Source: Salvator merianae (taxonomy: Eukaryota > Chordata > Lepidosauria > Squamata > Teiidae). From it: DNA of 64,000 nucleotides. Position 1 is the stretch's first letter, and each line of letters starts with the position of its first letter. Shown here piece after piece: positions 1 through 11,184 of the stretch. Both the position numbers and the translations under genes were made by a program. Below the pieces are notes generated by a model. That model had not been told where the DNA came from, ran no database searches, and saw only the letters and a program-made list of their open reading frames with translations. Location of the stretch: NCBI GenBank assembly GCA_003586115.2, contig QVOM02000126.1, positions 11,613,043 through 11,677,042 on the forward strand. The letters run 5' to 3'.

Positions 1-447
1 GTTAACTTTTTGCTCCTTTCCCAGCTCTGCTCCTCGAGCTGAGCTCTCAGCGCCTGTGAGCAATCATGCTGAGGGATGGCTAACTCTCTAATTACCGAGG
101 ACCCAAAAATGCTAGCTGTAAACAAATGAAGACTTGTATTTATAATCCATCAGTTTTATGACCTTCTGATGGGGCTGATATCTGTGCAGTTTATGCTACG
201 GGACCTCTCATGTCCTTCTGGAGCAGCAGCTGTTCACTTATGGTCGCTTTGTAGAAAATTGCACTCATTTCACTTCAGTAGGCAAGAATGATCGTGGTGT
301 GTGTGCGTGTGTGTGTGTATGTGTGTGTGTGACTTCTTTAAAAAGGCCCGAGGGTCTCTTCTGTAGAATCTGGGGGACTGGAGTTGTTATTTTCTAATAC
401 AAAACACTGCCATGAAGATAAAATATAGGAGGCATTTTAAGAACACA
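1..447. other. No gene seen; contains a GT microsatellite
   Basis: No coding region or recognisable transposon was found. A (GT)n run lies at about 295-331. The rest is AT-rich single-copy-looking DNA. Confidence 0.5.
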
Positions 448-449
448 TC

Positions 450-1850
450 GGGTGCATTCCGACAAGGCATTTCATCAGTTTACAGTCCATCTTCAGTTTC
501 CAGTGGCCCAACATGATTTTGCTTTTCTGTTGTTTTTCTGGTCTGAATTGCCGAAATCAGAACTACTTTGCATTCAAGTTAAATGAGTTCTCAGCCCGTT
601 TCGGATCATTCGCCCATTTTACTTTGCGATGTGAGAACGTACAAGTAGACTACTTGGGAGGCGACTGTACTTTGGGGGTGTGTGCAGAGGGAGGGCTCCC
701 CATTTCCTGCTGTCCAATAACAGACTTTGTCGTGAGCGTTGTACTCAGGAGGGTGAGAACGTCACAACTAGGGTGGGAAGAGAGAACAGCACCTGGCATA
801 TATTGCCTCGTTTCTGCTAAGTTGTCCTCTTTCACTACTTCAAACTGATTTTTTTTACTGTTTGAATTTTTTAACAAAAGAGAGAATGCAGTGGAAGCTA
901 TCCTTCATTTACTTTGAGCAACACCCTGTTCTGTTGTTGTCTGGGCACCACAATCCACTCTCAAAATCCATACTTCCTCCTTTCTCTCCCATCTCTGCAA
1001 GAAGGACAATGGATCAACATTTTCCTTTCTCCTGTCCCTGCAAGAACGACCTTATGTTTCCTCCATTTTCCTTTGACAATGCACAAGGGAAACAACATTT
1101 CCTTTTATTAAAAGAGGACTTTTAAAAAACATCCCTTTTAAACCAGAATTTTATTTACTAGGTATAATAGAGGGAAATCCTTTATTGACTTTCTACAAGA
1201 ATTAGAGAATGTGTTTGATATCGCTGGATTTGAAGAATAACTATTACAGGAGACAGGTCAGAAGAGGAAAGGAAACCAGGAGGGACAAGAAACAAGAAAT
1301 CTAGAGGAAGTTTTTGAAGAATGGGGGAAGCCAAAATGTAATGAACAAAGGTTATCTATATGAACACACCCATTTGGGAATAAGCTAGATGTTTTAAGTA
1401 TTTTTTTAAAGAAGAGAGGACTTTTATGGAAAACCGGCACTGTGCTTTAGTAGCTCTAGGGCAAACAGCATAACACAGCTTTCTTCAAGAATGCCGAGTG
1501 TGTGTGTGGGTGCATGCTAGTTGGTGTATGCCTCAACTGCGCCTGTTTGGAGGTGCATGGGACACATGCTGCTGTGGGTGTCTTGGGGGAAGCGAGGCGG
1601 ATTACATTTGCTAACCACTATCTTCACTATCATGATAATGACCGCCTACAGGTTCCCGCCTTTTCACTGACCTCTTCCTGCTCTTGCGCTACTCTGAAAT
1701 TGCACAGTTGCGCAAAAGTGCAATTGCAAAGGAGCTGAAATTGCAATCTGCCCTTCAAGAAGCTTTATTGCGTGATAGATGTGGAATCAAAGTTCTGCTT
1801 GGGTGGATACAGGCCAGAGGGGGAGAAAAGGCCCTGGATCTGCTGCTCTG
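450..1850 (+). mobile_element. Family E non-autonomous DNA element, split and 3'-truncated copy
   Basis: The left part (450 to about 860) matches the starts of the copies at 23110 and 59263: a terminus of the form GGGTGCATTCCGAC, then the shared text around CATCTTCAGTT, ACATGAT and CTTTGCGATGTGAGAA, and the CCATTTCCTGC segment near 700. The right part (about 1500-1850) matches the middle of those copies, including the 'TTGCGCAAAAGTGCAATTGCA' region near 1708-1730. About 640 bp at 862-1500 have no match in the other copies and may be an insertion or replacement. The 3' terminus is missing. No transposase was seen. Reading frames here are chance frames. Confidence 0.6.
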
Positions 1851-3857
1851 CATCTGTGTTTTGTGTTAGAGTTAAAAATCTTGGGAGAAACAACAGGATC
1901 AGTCAAGAAACAATCTAAGGCCCTTTCCACATGGGCTCTTAATGTGGAATAGGAATGGGCCTAGGGCTCTCCCTTCTGGGTCTGTTCAAGTGTGAACAGG
2001 CCCTTTGTAAGGGCAGAAAAAGCCTTAGAATGCCCAAGACCTCTGACGCAATGTATAATGTTTTTCAATTTGTAAGGCCCATGTTTGTCCAGGTTCTGCA
2101 GAAGGTACTACCGTCAGAGGCTGATCATACCACAAACCAGCCCTTTTGGACTTGGAAAATATGTGATTAAAAGATGCTTCTGGAAGGTCCACATGTGGGA
2201 GACAAAAGCAACTGCCATCTTTCTACTCTTTACCAATCAACACTTAGTGTAGGGACGCTCAGCTTGTACCCCTCCAGGTCTTTGTGAACTACACCTCCCA
2301 GAATTCCACACCCAGCAGCTTGGAGTGAAATGCTGGGAGTTGCTGTTGAGGAACATCTATAGGGCTGCAGTTGAGCACCCATGGTTTTCGCTATATGGGA
2401 CCCCTCGGGTGTTCCGTTGAACTATAACGGTTCTGAAATTTGCCTCCTCACAGATTTGTCTAACTTCTGTGATGAGCCAGCGGTCACTACCACTCCTTGT
2501 GCCAGGAAGTCTTGCAAATTAATTGCATGATATTCAATGATTGTTGGATTGTTTTCAGAGGTTCAGCACTTGCATTCTCCTTGAGGCAAGGGGATCTCTC
2601 GTTGCCGCTTGGATTTGCAATGCTGCAGGAAGCCGGCGTCTGAATCTGACCATCTCTTCCGGCTCTCGGATTCATTGTGGTAGCCAGGATGATGTGCAAA
2701 GCCCCAGAACGAATGAATGGGAGAAGCCCCCCATGTGACCCTTCCCCTCTCTTTTATCAGCACTGGAATAACACCGGTGGAAGAAAAGAGCCCTTCCAAA
2801 CGTCGCGTGAGGCTTGTTATCGCAAGCCTATTGGAGCAAAAAAGTAAACTTGGCATTTTGCTCTTCCCACGTTACTGGAGTAACATGAGTCGTGGGTTGA
2901 AGAGGCGAAAGATTCCTTCCTCGAATACCTGTTGCCTTCCTAGCACCCCAACCTGGTCACTTCAGGGTGCCTCCCCTGCTGTTTAATGTCTTCTCCTTCT
3001 TTTTTTTTTTTTTGCAAGGGTATTTATTTTCTAAACGAATGGCCTGGGGACACGGGAGGTTACCAGAGACTAAACAGCCAGCTTGCGAGGCCTTTTCGTC
3101 TGGCACTTTTAAGAGAGAATTTGCCTAGATTTATGTACGTGTTTTGAGCTGGGCCCATCAGGAGACGCTCGGTCTAAAACAGGGAAAGATGGGGAAAGTG
3201 CTTTCCGCTGCCTCTCGAGGTTAACTGCCCTTGTCTTCTCAGTTTCCCCAGCTAAATATTTTCCATCTCACCCATGGCAGCACCCCACCCGCTCCTGTCC
3301 CTGTGAAGCGACACCACCTGGCTTGGTTCTGGGGACGTAACCATCTGCCTCTCGGAGCTTAGCGCTTTTCAGGCCTCCCTTGCTCCCTTCACCAAGGAGC
3401 AGAGAGGGTCCCTCCAATTCCCGTTTACGTAGCTCCCCATCTTTCAGCCCTGAGCTCACCTGCCCCAGTGGCCAGGAAAGAAATTTGATTTCTGACGGAT
3501 GTTGAGCACCTGGTTTGGGACTGGCACAGAATAGATTTCCACCCGGACAGATTTCCTTTGCCCATGCATTTTTGGTTTTCTGGTGCTGAGTCAAAAATGA
3601 ACCCACGCAATCGTGCTGGTTCACACACAATCCACACAAACACAGTTTCCATACGTATACCTTCTCTATAAGGGCGTGCAAGCGGAATACTGCTGAGGAT
3701 GCAACTTTGGGTGACATTGCCCCTTTCCACACACACTGGTGGTCCAGTCTAGGAAAGGGTCTAGGGACCTCTCCTCCACATGCTAGTGTGGGATAGGGGA
3801 GGCCTGCCCCCTCCTGGTATACTTTGTCTGCATTGGACGAAGGTATGGACTAGGCTC
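1851..3857. other. No gene seen; minor repeat fragments
   Basis: A short stretch at about 1919-2003 begins GGCCCTTTCCACA and ends AGTGTGAACAGGCCC, so it may be a tiny relative of the GGGCC-ended elements. At about 2275-2365 an imperfect inverted repeat (CTCCCAGAATTCC and TGCTGGGAGTTG) looks like an old dispersed repeat. A T-run lies near 3000. Nothing here supports an exon. Confidence 0.4.
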
Positions 3858-4370
3858 GGGCTGCAGTCACACTTTACATTTAAGAAGAATGGAGGCCATC
3901 TTCACTCCTCGAAGATCAGACACCAACGCATGCTTTCGTCTCTTCTGAGGACTTTCCCTCCCCAATTGGGACTATCCTTTGTTTGGATAACCCCAGCACC
4001 GAGTCCATTTCAGCGGCAGGAAGCAGGCCCAGGCAAAGGGCTGCCGGTCTGTGTCCAGTTCAGCAGCAGTGTGGAGGGCAGGGTCTGGCATCTGGAACCG
4101 AAGGGGGCAACCAGAGCTAGCCATTACTGGCCTTGTTCTGATGTGCTACCTATAGGGTCACCTCATCTTGCTCTGGGAAAGGCTTCCTGTTGCCCACAGA
4201 CGCAGTGTGCATGGGGCCAGCCAGCAGGCCCTGGGGCTTGGAGCTGGAGGGGGCGGCCTGAATTCACCTGCCCAGCATACCCTCACCCACTTTCTGCCGG
4301 CTGCAATATGGCTGCACTGCTCCCAGATATGCCTCACCTCACCTCCACCCCAAGTACGTGTGACCAGGCC
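3858..4370 (+). mobile_element. Family G non-autonomous DNA element
   Basis: The element starts GGGCTGCAGTCACAC and ends GTGTGACCAGGCC, giving imperfect terminal inverted repeats. The interior matches 29961-30481, and 38690-39195 in reverse. Shared landmarks are a subterminal CCATCTTC, a CCCCAGCACCGAGTC-like segment, and a late GCCTCACCTCACC segment. No transposase frame is present. The first ~100 bp also resemble family E, suggesting the two families share ends. Confidence 0.65.
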
Positions 4371-4971
4371 TAAAATGGTTGGAGTTCTGGTTCCGTCCTA
4401 GGACGGAATAAAAAGTTGAGATGTGACTGTGACCTTGGATGACAAAATGGTGCCCTAGCCCGGTCTACTGGTCTATCTTAATGATATCTACAAGCTTAAC
4501 AATGAGGTCTACAAGCTGCATTCTGGACGATGGAGGCATGTGGAGGGCACACCTGGATAGGCTGAAATATGATGGGGGACCTGTTTTGGCAGCGCACAAG
4601 GAAGTGCTGCCGGAAGTTGGTGCATGCCAAAACAGGCCCTCCCGGAAACTCCAAAGGCCAGCAGTGAAGGCCCAACCTTCAAAACCAGTGGCCAGAGCAG
4701 GGCTGGTATAGGGGGCTGGGAGTGGGGAAAGTTAACTAGGATTATGTATCCCTCCTGCCTGAGATCAAAGTCGCATTTTCTTCTTCCTCTTTTTCTCTGA
4801 AAAATGTACAAACGGTTTCCTCTCCTTCTCTCCACCTCCTGTGGCTAGTAATTATATAGCAAACTAACCTTAAGAGCACAAACTCCCTGCGTCTTCTTGG
4901 TGCAGCTAAGGCTACTTCCAGATGATGAGAGGAAAATGTGGGAACTTGCCTCTCTCTGTCCCTGCCAGATA

Positions 4972-5069
4972 GAATTATAGAATCGCAGAACCACAGAGTT
5001 GGAAGGGACCTCCAGGTTCATCAAGTCCAACCCCCTGCTCAATGCAGGATTCACTATACCATCACAGAA
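4972..5069 (-). mobile_element. CR1 3' end fragment (bird-like tail)
   Basis: On the minus strand this is the classic CR1 terminus: GCATTGAGCAGGGGGTTGGA, then the GGAGGTCCCTTCCAACTC segment, ending in degenerate TTCTAT-type repeats. A second copy lies at 37768-37895. Only the last ~100 bp are present, as expected for 5'-truncated CR1 inserts. Confidence 0.8.
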
Positions 5070-5435
5070 GGCAGGGTGAAATTGCAGGAACTTACTTGTC
5101 TAGGCACTTTTCCTTGCAATGGTGCAGCATGCACTTCCAGGTATTTTGACAGTGTGAAATACCTGGAAGTGCACAATCACCACCCCCTGTGCATGCACGT
5201 CAGCCATTTTTGGTGTCGCACATGTGCGGCGGCCATTCTAAAGATGGCAGCTTCTGTGAGCAAGTGTCCAGACAGATGACCATATTACTATTCTGGGAAA
5301 ATGTGCGTTGGCCATTGTTTTTCTCAGAATAGCGATGCAGTGGGATTTCACCCCAATATCCCAGGACTATGTTGGGATTGCCATGGGTATGTGTTGCATT
5401 CCCAACATAGCCCTGGGATAATGCCACGTTTTAGA
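5070..5435. repeat. Hairpin-rich repeat (foldback element)
   Basis: Two hairpins are visible. The first has perfect 17-bp arms at 5130-5146 and 5157-5173. The second pairs about 5357-5377 with 5400-5420, with one mismatch in ~20 bp. The 'TCTCTGTCCCTGCC' text just left of the CR1 tail (about 4955-4971) recurs near 55045, and text after 5270 resembles 55235-55320, so CR1 4972-5069 probably landed inside this repeat. Confidence 0.5.
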
Positions 5436-7190
5436 CTCTCTCTGGGTGGGGCCTAAGACAGCATCTACACCAGCTGCCAAATGGGCAGCCAGTGTGTTTC
5501 AGCAAGGCACTACTGTGATGTACATGGGAGTTCTGAAGTGCCCTCTGAGGCTGCCGAACAGATCTGCAGGTTGAATGCCACTTGCAGCAGTCAGAGTCTC
5601 CAGCCAGAACACCAGCCAGGGACTGAAATGCAGCCAGAATGCCATCTGCATGCTGGCCAGAACTCTGCCTATTGAGTTGGCATCTTGCAACACACATTGA
5701 CACAATATCGACTCTGGATGTGTCTCCACTTACCGGGCGAGGTGCCCAGTAAAGTGCCTTCTGTGGACACTTTCCATTGGTGGTGGCAGAAAGCACCTTG
5801 CAGTGTTCATACCACCCCATTACTGGGTGATTGCCATCTGAGGCACAGTTTTTTGAGGGCGTGGTTTTGGAGCGCTGTTTCATTGCTTGAATATGGAGAT
5901 GAGAAGGCATCATTTTGAGCTGTGATCAAGGCATTTCCCTCACATGCCCCGCAAGAAGCCACCTCCATTTTCAGAAGGAGACACTGCCTCTGGGTGCAAT
6001 CAGACAGAACTTTTTAAAGTCGTTTCTTTAAGAAAAAGGATCCCCAAAAGTGTCTTACAAACAGCTGTCCAAATATACATCTGAGAACTTATCGTATTTT
6101 GCCACACTGCAGCCTACATTTGCCTCCAAAGTCAGGCAACACCTACCCTAACTATGGATGCTATCTACTAATTGGCCACTTGGCAGGAAATCCTGCCTCT
6201 TTGCTTATGTAATTTCTTGCCCAACCTGGCTTAAAGAAAGAGATGCCTTTAGAGCTATGAAATCCTGAATGTTGAAGATGTGAGCTTTCTGAGACTTCAA
6301 GTCAAGGTAAAGTGAATGCAGGGAAAAAAAGTCTGCCCTTGGAGACTCAAATTTGCCTAGAGGGCACCTCTTTAAGTATGCCTGATTGCACCTTCTGTCA
6401 AGAGCAGGTGCCCTGAGAGTTGTTTATCTTTCTTTTGGGAAACTTTACCCTTTCAGGATTTAGGGTGTGAAACAACGACCCTATTAATAGGTCACCCCTG
6501 TTAATGTGTGTAGATGCAGCCTAACTCTGCATTTGATTAACTGGAGCAAGTACATCTCCTCTGCTTAATACAAAATAATCTGATTGGGACTAACCTTTCA
6601 AGAAGTATGCAAATCTCCAAACACATGTTCACTCATGTTATATATGTTGCTGTGGAACCAAAAATGAAAATCCATATGCATGGAATAAAACACGCCTCCA
6701 CGTCTGGGTTCAAAGGCAATTGAAGGCAATACATTAAAATCAATTTTAAATAACTAAAGCAGAACTTGAAAATTATTTTTAAAAATTCTTTGTCAAGGAC
6801 AGATTAGAAGGTGGAAGAAGCGAACTTCTCTGCAGCTTTGAAAAATGCAAAACTAAATTATTATATTGTATTAGATTTATAGCCTACCCTTCTACTAGCA
6901 GCGCTTAGTGAAGCTTACGAAACCAAAATCCATCCATCAAAGCACCCCATGCATTTTAAAGCATAAACGCTAATATATGTATCGCCATTCTGGTGTTCAG
7001 GTGGGAGCAAGAAAAGGTTTACCACTGAAATATCCTTGAAGAATCTGTTTGAAAGGGGAAATGGGCTTGTTTCATTACTAGTGTCAGCATATCCCACAGT
7101 TGTGGAATAACTGTGGAGAGTGATTACTGGTGTATTGTCATTCACAACATTTCCTTTGGGGACAGGACAGAGGGGATTTCATTTGATCTA
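5436..7190. other. No gene seen
   Basis: Mostly AT-rich non-coding DNA without clear repeat structure. A fragment near 6868-6920 resembles the end of an L2-type tail in reverse. No splice-flanked exon or long biased frame was recognised. Confidence 0.45.
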
Positions 7191-7194
7191 AAAC

Positions 7195-7635
7195 TGAATA
7201 TGAGGCAGTGATGTGATGTGGCAGCAAGAAAGGCAAATGCAGTTCTGGGCTGCCTCAATAGAAGAAAAAGCATCCCTCTGTGAAGCACTAGGTAAACCTC
7301 ATCTTGACTACTGTGCCTGTTCAGATGAATTAGAGGAAGTTCAGGGAGGGCAAGAAAGATGATCAGGTACTGGAATCAAAGCCCAGTGAGGCTAGACTAG
7401 GAGATGTTTAATTTGGGAAAAGGAGACTGAGAGGCAGAATTTGGGGGACAACAGCATCCTACAAACACCTGAAATAATGTCACAGATAAAGTGTCATGTT
7501 CTGTTTTCTCAGAATGTGGGATAAGGAACAAAGGGCATAAGTAATGACAAGGCAGATTCTAGCTGAATATCAGAAGAAACGTCCTCTCAGGGAGGCAATC
7601 TTTGCTCAGCAATGCTGCTAAACAGGAACAAGGAG
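7195..7635 (+). mobile_element. CR1 retrotransposon fragment, RT-to-C-terminal part, decayed
   Basis: The plus strand carries the usual CR1 order near the end of ORF2: GCAAATGCAGTTCTGGGCTG (about 7236-7255), a degenerate 'P(H/L)..Y C' segment at 7290-7320, GGCAAGAAAGATGATCAGG (7348-7366), GGAGACTGAGAGGCAGAA (7421-7438), and a segment like the ACCTGAA...GTCACAG stretch. Frames are broken throughout, so this is an old copy. Alignment by eye to the CR1 family consensus is from general knowledge. Confidence 0.75.
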
Positions 7636-7811
7636 GCACGTCCATTTCCACATACCTCCTTGGGCCAGTCTACTAGCAATCAGGATAGTGGTAGACCTTT
7701 TTAAATAGGTCCGTCCAGTGTGGATGGAGAGGTCTAGTAGGGGGTGTGGCCTCTCTAGTCTTTACTACAGTGCAAAAGAGAGGGGCCCTAAAGGCGTCTA
7801 GGCTTCACACT
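7636..7811. repeat. Left part of a GC-rich mosaic element interrupted by the 7812-8427 element
   Basis: Sequence with a 'GGGCCAGTCTACTAG', CCGTCCAGTGTGGATGG and 'GAGAGGGGCCC' pattern resembles the module at about 22340-22450. It resumes after 8427 with ACTGTACTGG. It therefore looks like the host of the next insertion. Confidence 0.45.
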
Positions 7812-8427
7812 GGGCCTATTCGCACTGTAGCGGTAGACCATTCCAGTCCACTCGCTGGAACGGAGCTTTCGCACTGCCGCGGGCGCGCGCCTCACCCGAT
7901 CCTGACCGCTCTGTACCCGATTCAAACCCGAAGCCGGATAAGGCAAGACAACAAAAAAGATGTCTTCATCCTGACCTGCGCGATGGAGTGAAGATCGGGC
8001 ACGGTGCTTTCGCACTGTTTGCCTCGGCGTCGGGCGTCGGGCGTGGCTGTTGCGGCTACGCGTGCGCGCTCTGCCGCTTCGCATCCGGGGTGCGAAGTTT
8101 TCGTTCCCCGCTCCGCTGCTTCGTAACCCGGTACGAAACTTCGTACCCGGGATAGCCCTTTCGGCTGAGTACCTGAGCTGCCGGTACGAAGCCGGCTTCA
8201 TAACCAGCCCTCTGGGTACGAAGTGGGTGCGAAGGTGCGAAGTGGGTACGAAGCGGGTGCGAAGTGGGTACCGAACTAGCGGCTACCGTTCGCACTGTTC
8301 CCTCTGCTGGTCGGCTTCGGGTCCGTTCCGCTGGCCGGGAGTGCGAATGGCACGGAGCGTTCCCCAACCTCTCCGGTTCGAAGCCGACTACTGGGAACGG
8401 ACTACGGAGCTCAGTGCGAAAAGGCCC
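7812..8427. mobile_element. GGGCC-ended non-autonomous DNA transposon with 3-bp target duplication ACT
   Basis: The left end GGGCCTATTCGCACTG and right end CAGTGCGAAAAGGCCC are inverted repeats. The 3-bp sequence ACT flanks both ends (7809-7811 and 8428-8430), a direct insertion mark. The interior is GC-rich with recurring 'TTCGCACTG' and repeated GTACGAA/GGTGCGAA units near 8110-8270. No transposase frame is present. Overlapping frames on both strands are by-products of base composition. Confidence 0.75.
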
Positions 8428-8439
8428 ACTGTACTGGTT

Positions 8440-8875
8440 TACAGGTAAATACAGAAAGGCCCCAGCACTGAATGTGCGTTTTTGCACTTTCCACCTTAGC
8501 ATGGGATAATTTGTAGCCCGGGGCCTACAAATCTACTTGAAGCCGGCTACTGGCATTCGGGTGTATGAATGCCAGTAGCCATGCCTGATCTTCACCACAG
8601 CAGTGGCTGACAAGCGGCCGGCCGCTGCCATGGCAACCGGCAGCGACCCTATGCGCATGTGTGCACATGCATGTGTATGCACGATAGGGAAATGGGGCCT
8701 GCCTTAGAGCCCCAAGGGAATCCATTTCAGTGGCACAATTTGGTGTACCACCAAAATGAGTCCCCCTGCTAAAATGAAACAGGGAGGTATGTACTCTTCC
8801 ATACTCCTCCCTGCTCTGGGAGGGGTCTAGGCCTTGCGCTGTACTGGTATACCGGCCAGTGTGAAAAGGCCTGAG
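8440..8875. mobile_element. Type-B-like GGGCC element, mosaic copy with conserved hairpin
   Basis: Text at about 8470-8510 (TTTTGCACTTTCCACCTTAGCATGGGATAA) corresponds to the type-B left end at 11303. A perfect 14-bp hairpin (8545-8558 with 8567-8580) sits where type-B copies have theirs. The right part (8698-8875) carries the CCAAAATGAGTCCCC module shared with 22200-22260 and 37360-37400, and ends AGTGTGAAAAGGCCT. Confidence 0.6.
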
Positions 8876-9550
8876 TTCTCTGGAGGTTCTGCTGCAAAAA
8901 GAGAACAACGTACTACTGTAATTCTGCAACTCTCCACCATTTCACTGGTTCTTCTTTAGGAGAACATGCCAGTGGATTGGGCCCTGGGTTTTCTGGGAGC
9001 TTCTGCTCGTCCTGTTAGTTCCCTCATAATCATTAACAGCCTTTGCTCAGTGCTGTTGATCCCCTGAAATTTTAAATGTGAGTTTTATTCCAACTTCAGC
9101 TTTGCACTGCAGACTGTGGTTTTACCAAGGCTGTTTTTATAACAACTGGTGGTACAAAATAAGGAAGATTGGAGGGGGGGGGGCTGTTTTAGAAAAAGGG
9201 CGTGGAAGCAAACGCAGTTCTTCCAGCCTTCTAGATCTTAAATTAGATTGATGAGCATAAACACTCCAACTGGAGCATTTTTCAGCTCGATTGCAATTAT
9301 CCTGGAAATGGCCTACAATTACCAGCAACCCTCTCAAACCTAGAAATTATCGTCTTAGGCTTCCCTCCAGATGGGTCAGCTGTGAAAATGTCACTTGCGT
9401 GTGCTGCACAACCACCACAATAAATCCGCCAGGGCTGCAGAATAAACTAATCGAAAATAAAAATGTGTGAAGGGAAAGCCGGTGGCTCCTAGCTGGATTT
9501 GCACGGGCACACAGAGCCGGATATCTTGTGATAAAACATTGCGTGATTTC
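8876..9550. other. No gene seen
   Basis: Non-coding DNA with no repeat I can name. A G run lies near 9174-9184. Confidence 0.4.
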
Positions 9551-9940
9551 TTTATTTCTTTATTTAAGAATTTATATCCTGCCTTTCACCCAAAGGTCCC
9601 AAGACAAGCCACAGCAATAAAAATATAAAAAATATAAAATATTCCTAAAACATATTTAAAATAGAACCATCCCTCCCTCCCTCCTTCCCTGACAGTGCAG
9701 GGCTCAGAGGAAGCTAAACATCAAAGACTTGGGTGTTTTAATTAGGCACCGAAAACCATATCTTTTAGGTGCCTGGCAATCCTCCAGAGGCAGGCTGTTT
9801 CAATGTCTGGGAGCCACCACAAAAAAAGCCCTGTTGCATGTCCTTGCCCCTCATGCCTGTGAGAGATGAGGAACTATGAGAAGGCCCTCTCCTTGAGGTC
9901 TCAGCACTCAGGCAGATCCATATGGGTGAAGATGCTAGTT
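9551..9940 (-). mobile_element. LINE 3' tail fragment, probably L2-like
   Basis: On the minus strand 9565-9625 reads as the common LINE tail ending in a GGTGAAAGGCAGGATATAAATT-type segment, with A/T-rich tail sequence. The neighbouring 9770-9930 segment (GGGAGCCACCAC, GAGAAGGCCCTCTCCTTGAG) resembles reptile LINE 3' regions. Family assignment is tentative because the segment is short and diverged. Confidence 0.45.
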
Positions 9941-9989
9941 GCAAAAAAGATACTGTACAGTGGGAAAAGGAAAGAAAGGGCAACTAGCG

Positions 9990-10557
9990 AGGATCCAATG
10001 AGGGAAAGTTTTACTGTACATCTTCTAATTCTATGGCAACTCCCACAAGCATGCCATGGGTGCACACTGCAGAGAACAATTCTGGCCTGGGAAAAGCATC
10101 CTAGATCAGGAACAAAGTGGGTTGTCCAGAGCACACTGGCGGTTGTACACATGACTGCCTCCCCAGCCTGGCCTAGCTTCAAAGCCGGGGTACAAAAGTT
10201 CTCCAGTCGCGAAGTTGCAGGCTGGAAGCATTTTGCCACGCCCCCAGAAATGGATCTGGAAGCAGGGCATCTTCTGGAGCCCAGTGAAATGTTACTGGGT
10301 TCCAGAATGGAACCTAAGTTGCTCCTGCTGTCACTGCATGTTTGACAGTGGCAGCAGAAATGGGACACATCCTGTCCCATGATCTCCAGTTACAGCACTC
10401 CCAGGCACAATTTCCACGCCTCAGAGGGGGTCAGGTGTGGGTGCTTTGCAGTCACCATATTCCACTCCAGCGTGTGCCCTCCCATGGTGTGCATTGGTGT
10501 GTGTTCTCTGTGGTGCTGGTATCCCCCTGGCGTGGTCCTTAGGGACCATATAGATGT
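9990..10557. repeat. Family H dispersed repeat
   Basis: Shares ordered landmarks with 20895-21300: GGAAAAGCATCC(T/C)AG, CCTGGCCTAGCT, 'AAAAGTTC', an AGCCC(A/G)(G/C)TG...TTACTGGGT-type segment, and GTGCATTGGT near the right end. Probably a non-autonomous DNA element. No coding content. Confidence 0.5.
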
Positions 10558-10558
10558 T

Positions 10559-11107
10559 GGGTCTGTTTGCACTTAGGGAGAGGAACATTCCAGGACACTC
10601 ACTGGAATGGAGCGTTCACACCTGCAAACATCCCCAGCTAACTGGAAACTCATCAAAGCCCACTTGATGTTCACCTGAAGCCTACCAGCTGTGGTCAAGA
10701 AAATCGCAGTCTCCAAGCTGACTTATGCGATCAGGTGAAGATCAGGAACAGTACGTTCACACCACTTCCTGGTTTGGAATGGCAATGGGACGGGGACTGC
10801 GTAGCCACCCAGGCACCATCAGATGGTTTAAACCCAGGTGTGGACTTTGGGGTCCGGACCCTGGTAGCCGTTTGAGACACATGTCCAGACAGAGCCCTCT
10901 GGGTCTGGACACATGACTGGACACAGCTCCTCTGGTTCTCAACCCAGCTACCTAACTAGCGCATTCCCATTTACTGTGCTTCCCCAGCTGCTTGGCTCGT
11001 GGAGTATTCCAGTGCTGACAGGTGTGAACACTCCTCACCATACTCGATCCTGGCTGGCTCAAACCTGCTAATTAGAACGTTCTACTGCCATAAGTGCGAA
11101 CAGGCCC
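10559..11107 (+). mobile_element. Type-A GGGCC-ended DNA element
   Basis: Starts GGGTCTGTTTGCACTTAG and ends TAAGTGCGAACAGGCCC, giving ~17-bp inverted ends. Flanks are GTT and TTT, so a 3-bp target duplication is possible but imperfect. The interior matches 14056-14789 and, reversed, 49569-50409: CCAGCTAACTGGAAACT near 10630, GATCAGGTGAAGATCAGG near 10729, and TGGAGTATTCCAGTGCTGACAGGTGTGAA near 11000. No transposase. Confidence 0.75.
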
Positions 11108-11184
11108 TTTGCTTATGATGCTATTTCTGGTTCAAAAAAAGAATGCCCAGAAGGAGGGATGTGATAGGCAAGTATATAATCATG

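Noticed and set aside
3268..4401. Frames of 154 and 197 residues
   Set aside because: One overlaps the family-G element and the other lacks any recognisable domain; nothing supports a host gene.
7788..8509. Overlapping 130-150 residue frames on both strands
   Set aside because: They run through the GGGCC element 7812-8427; low stop density follows from its GC-rich repeated units.
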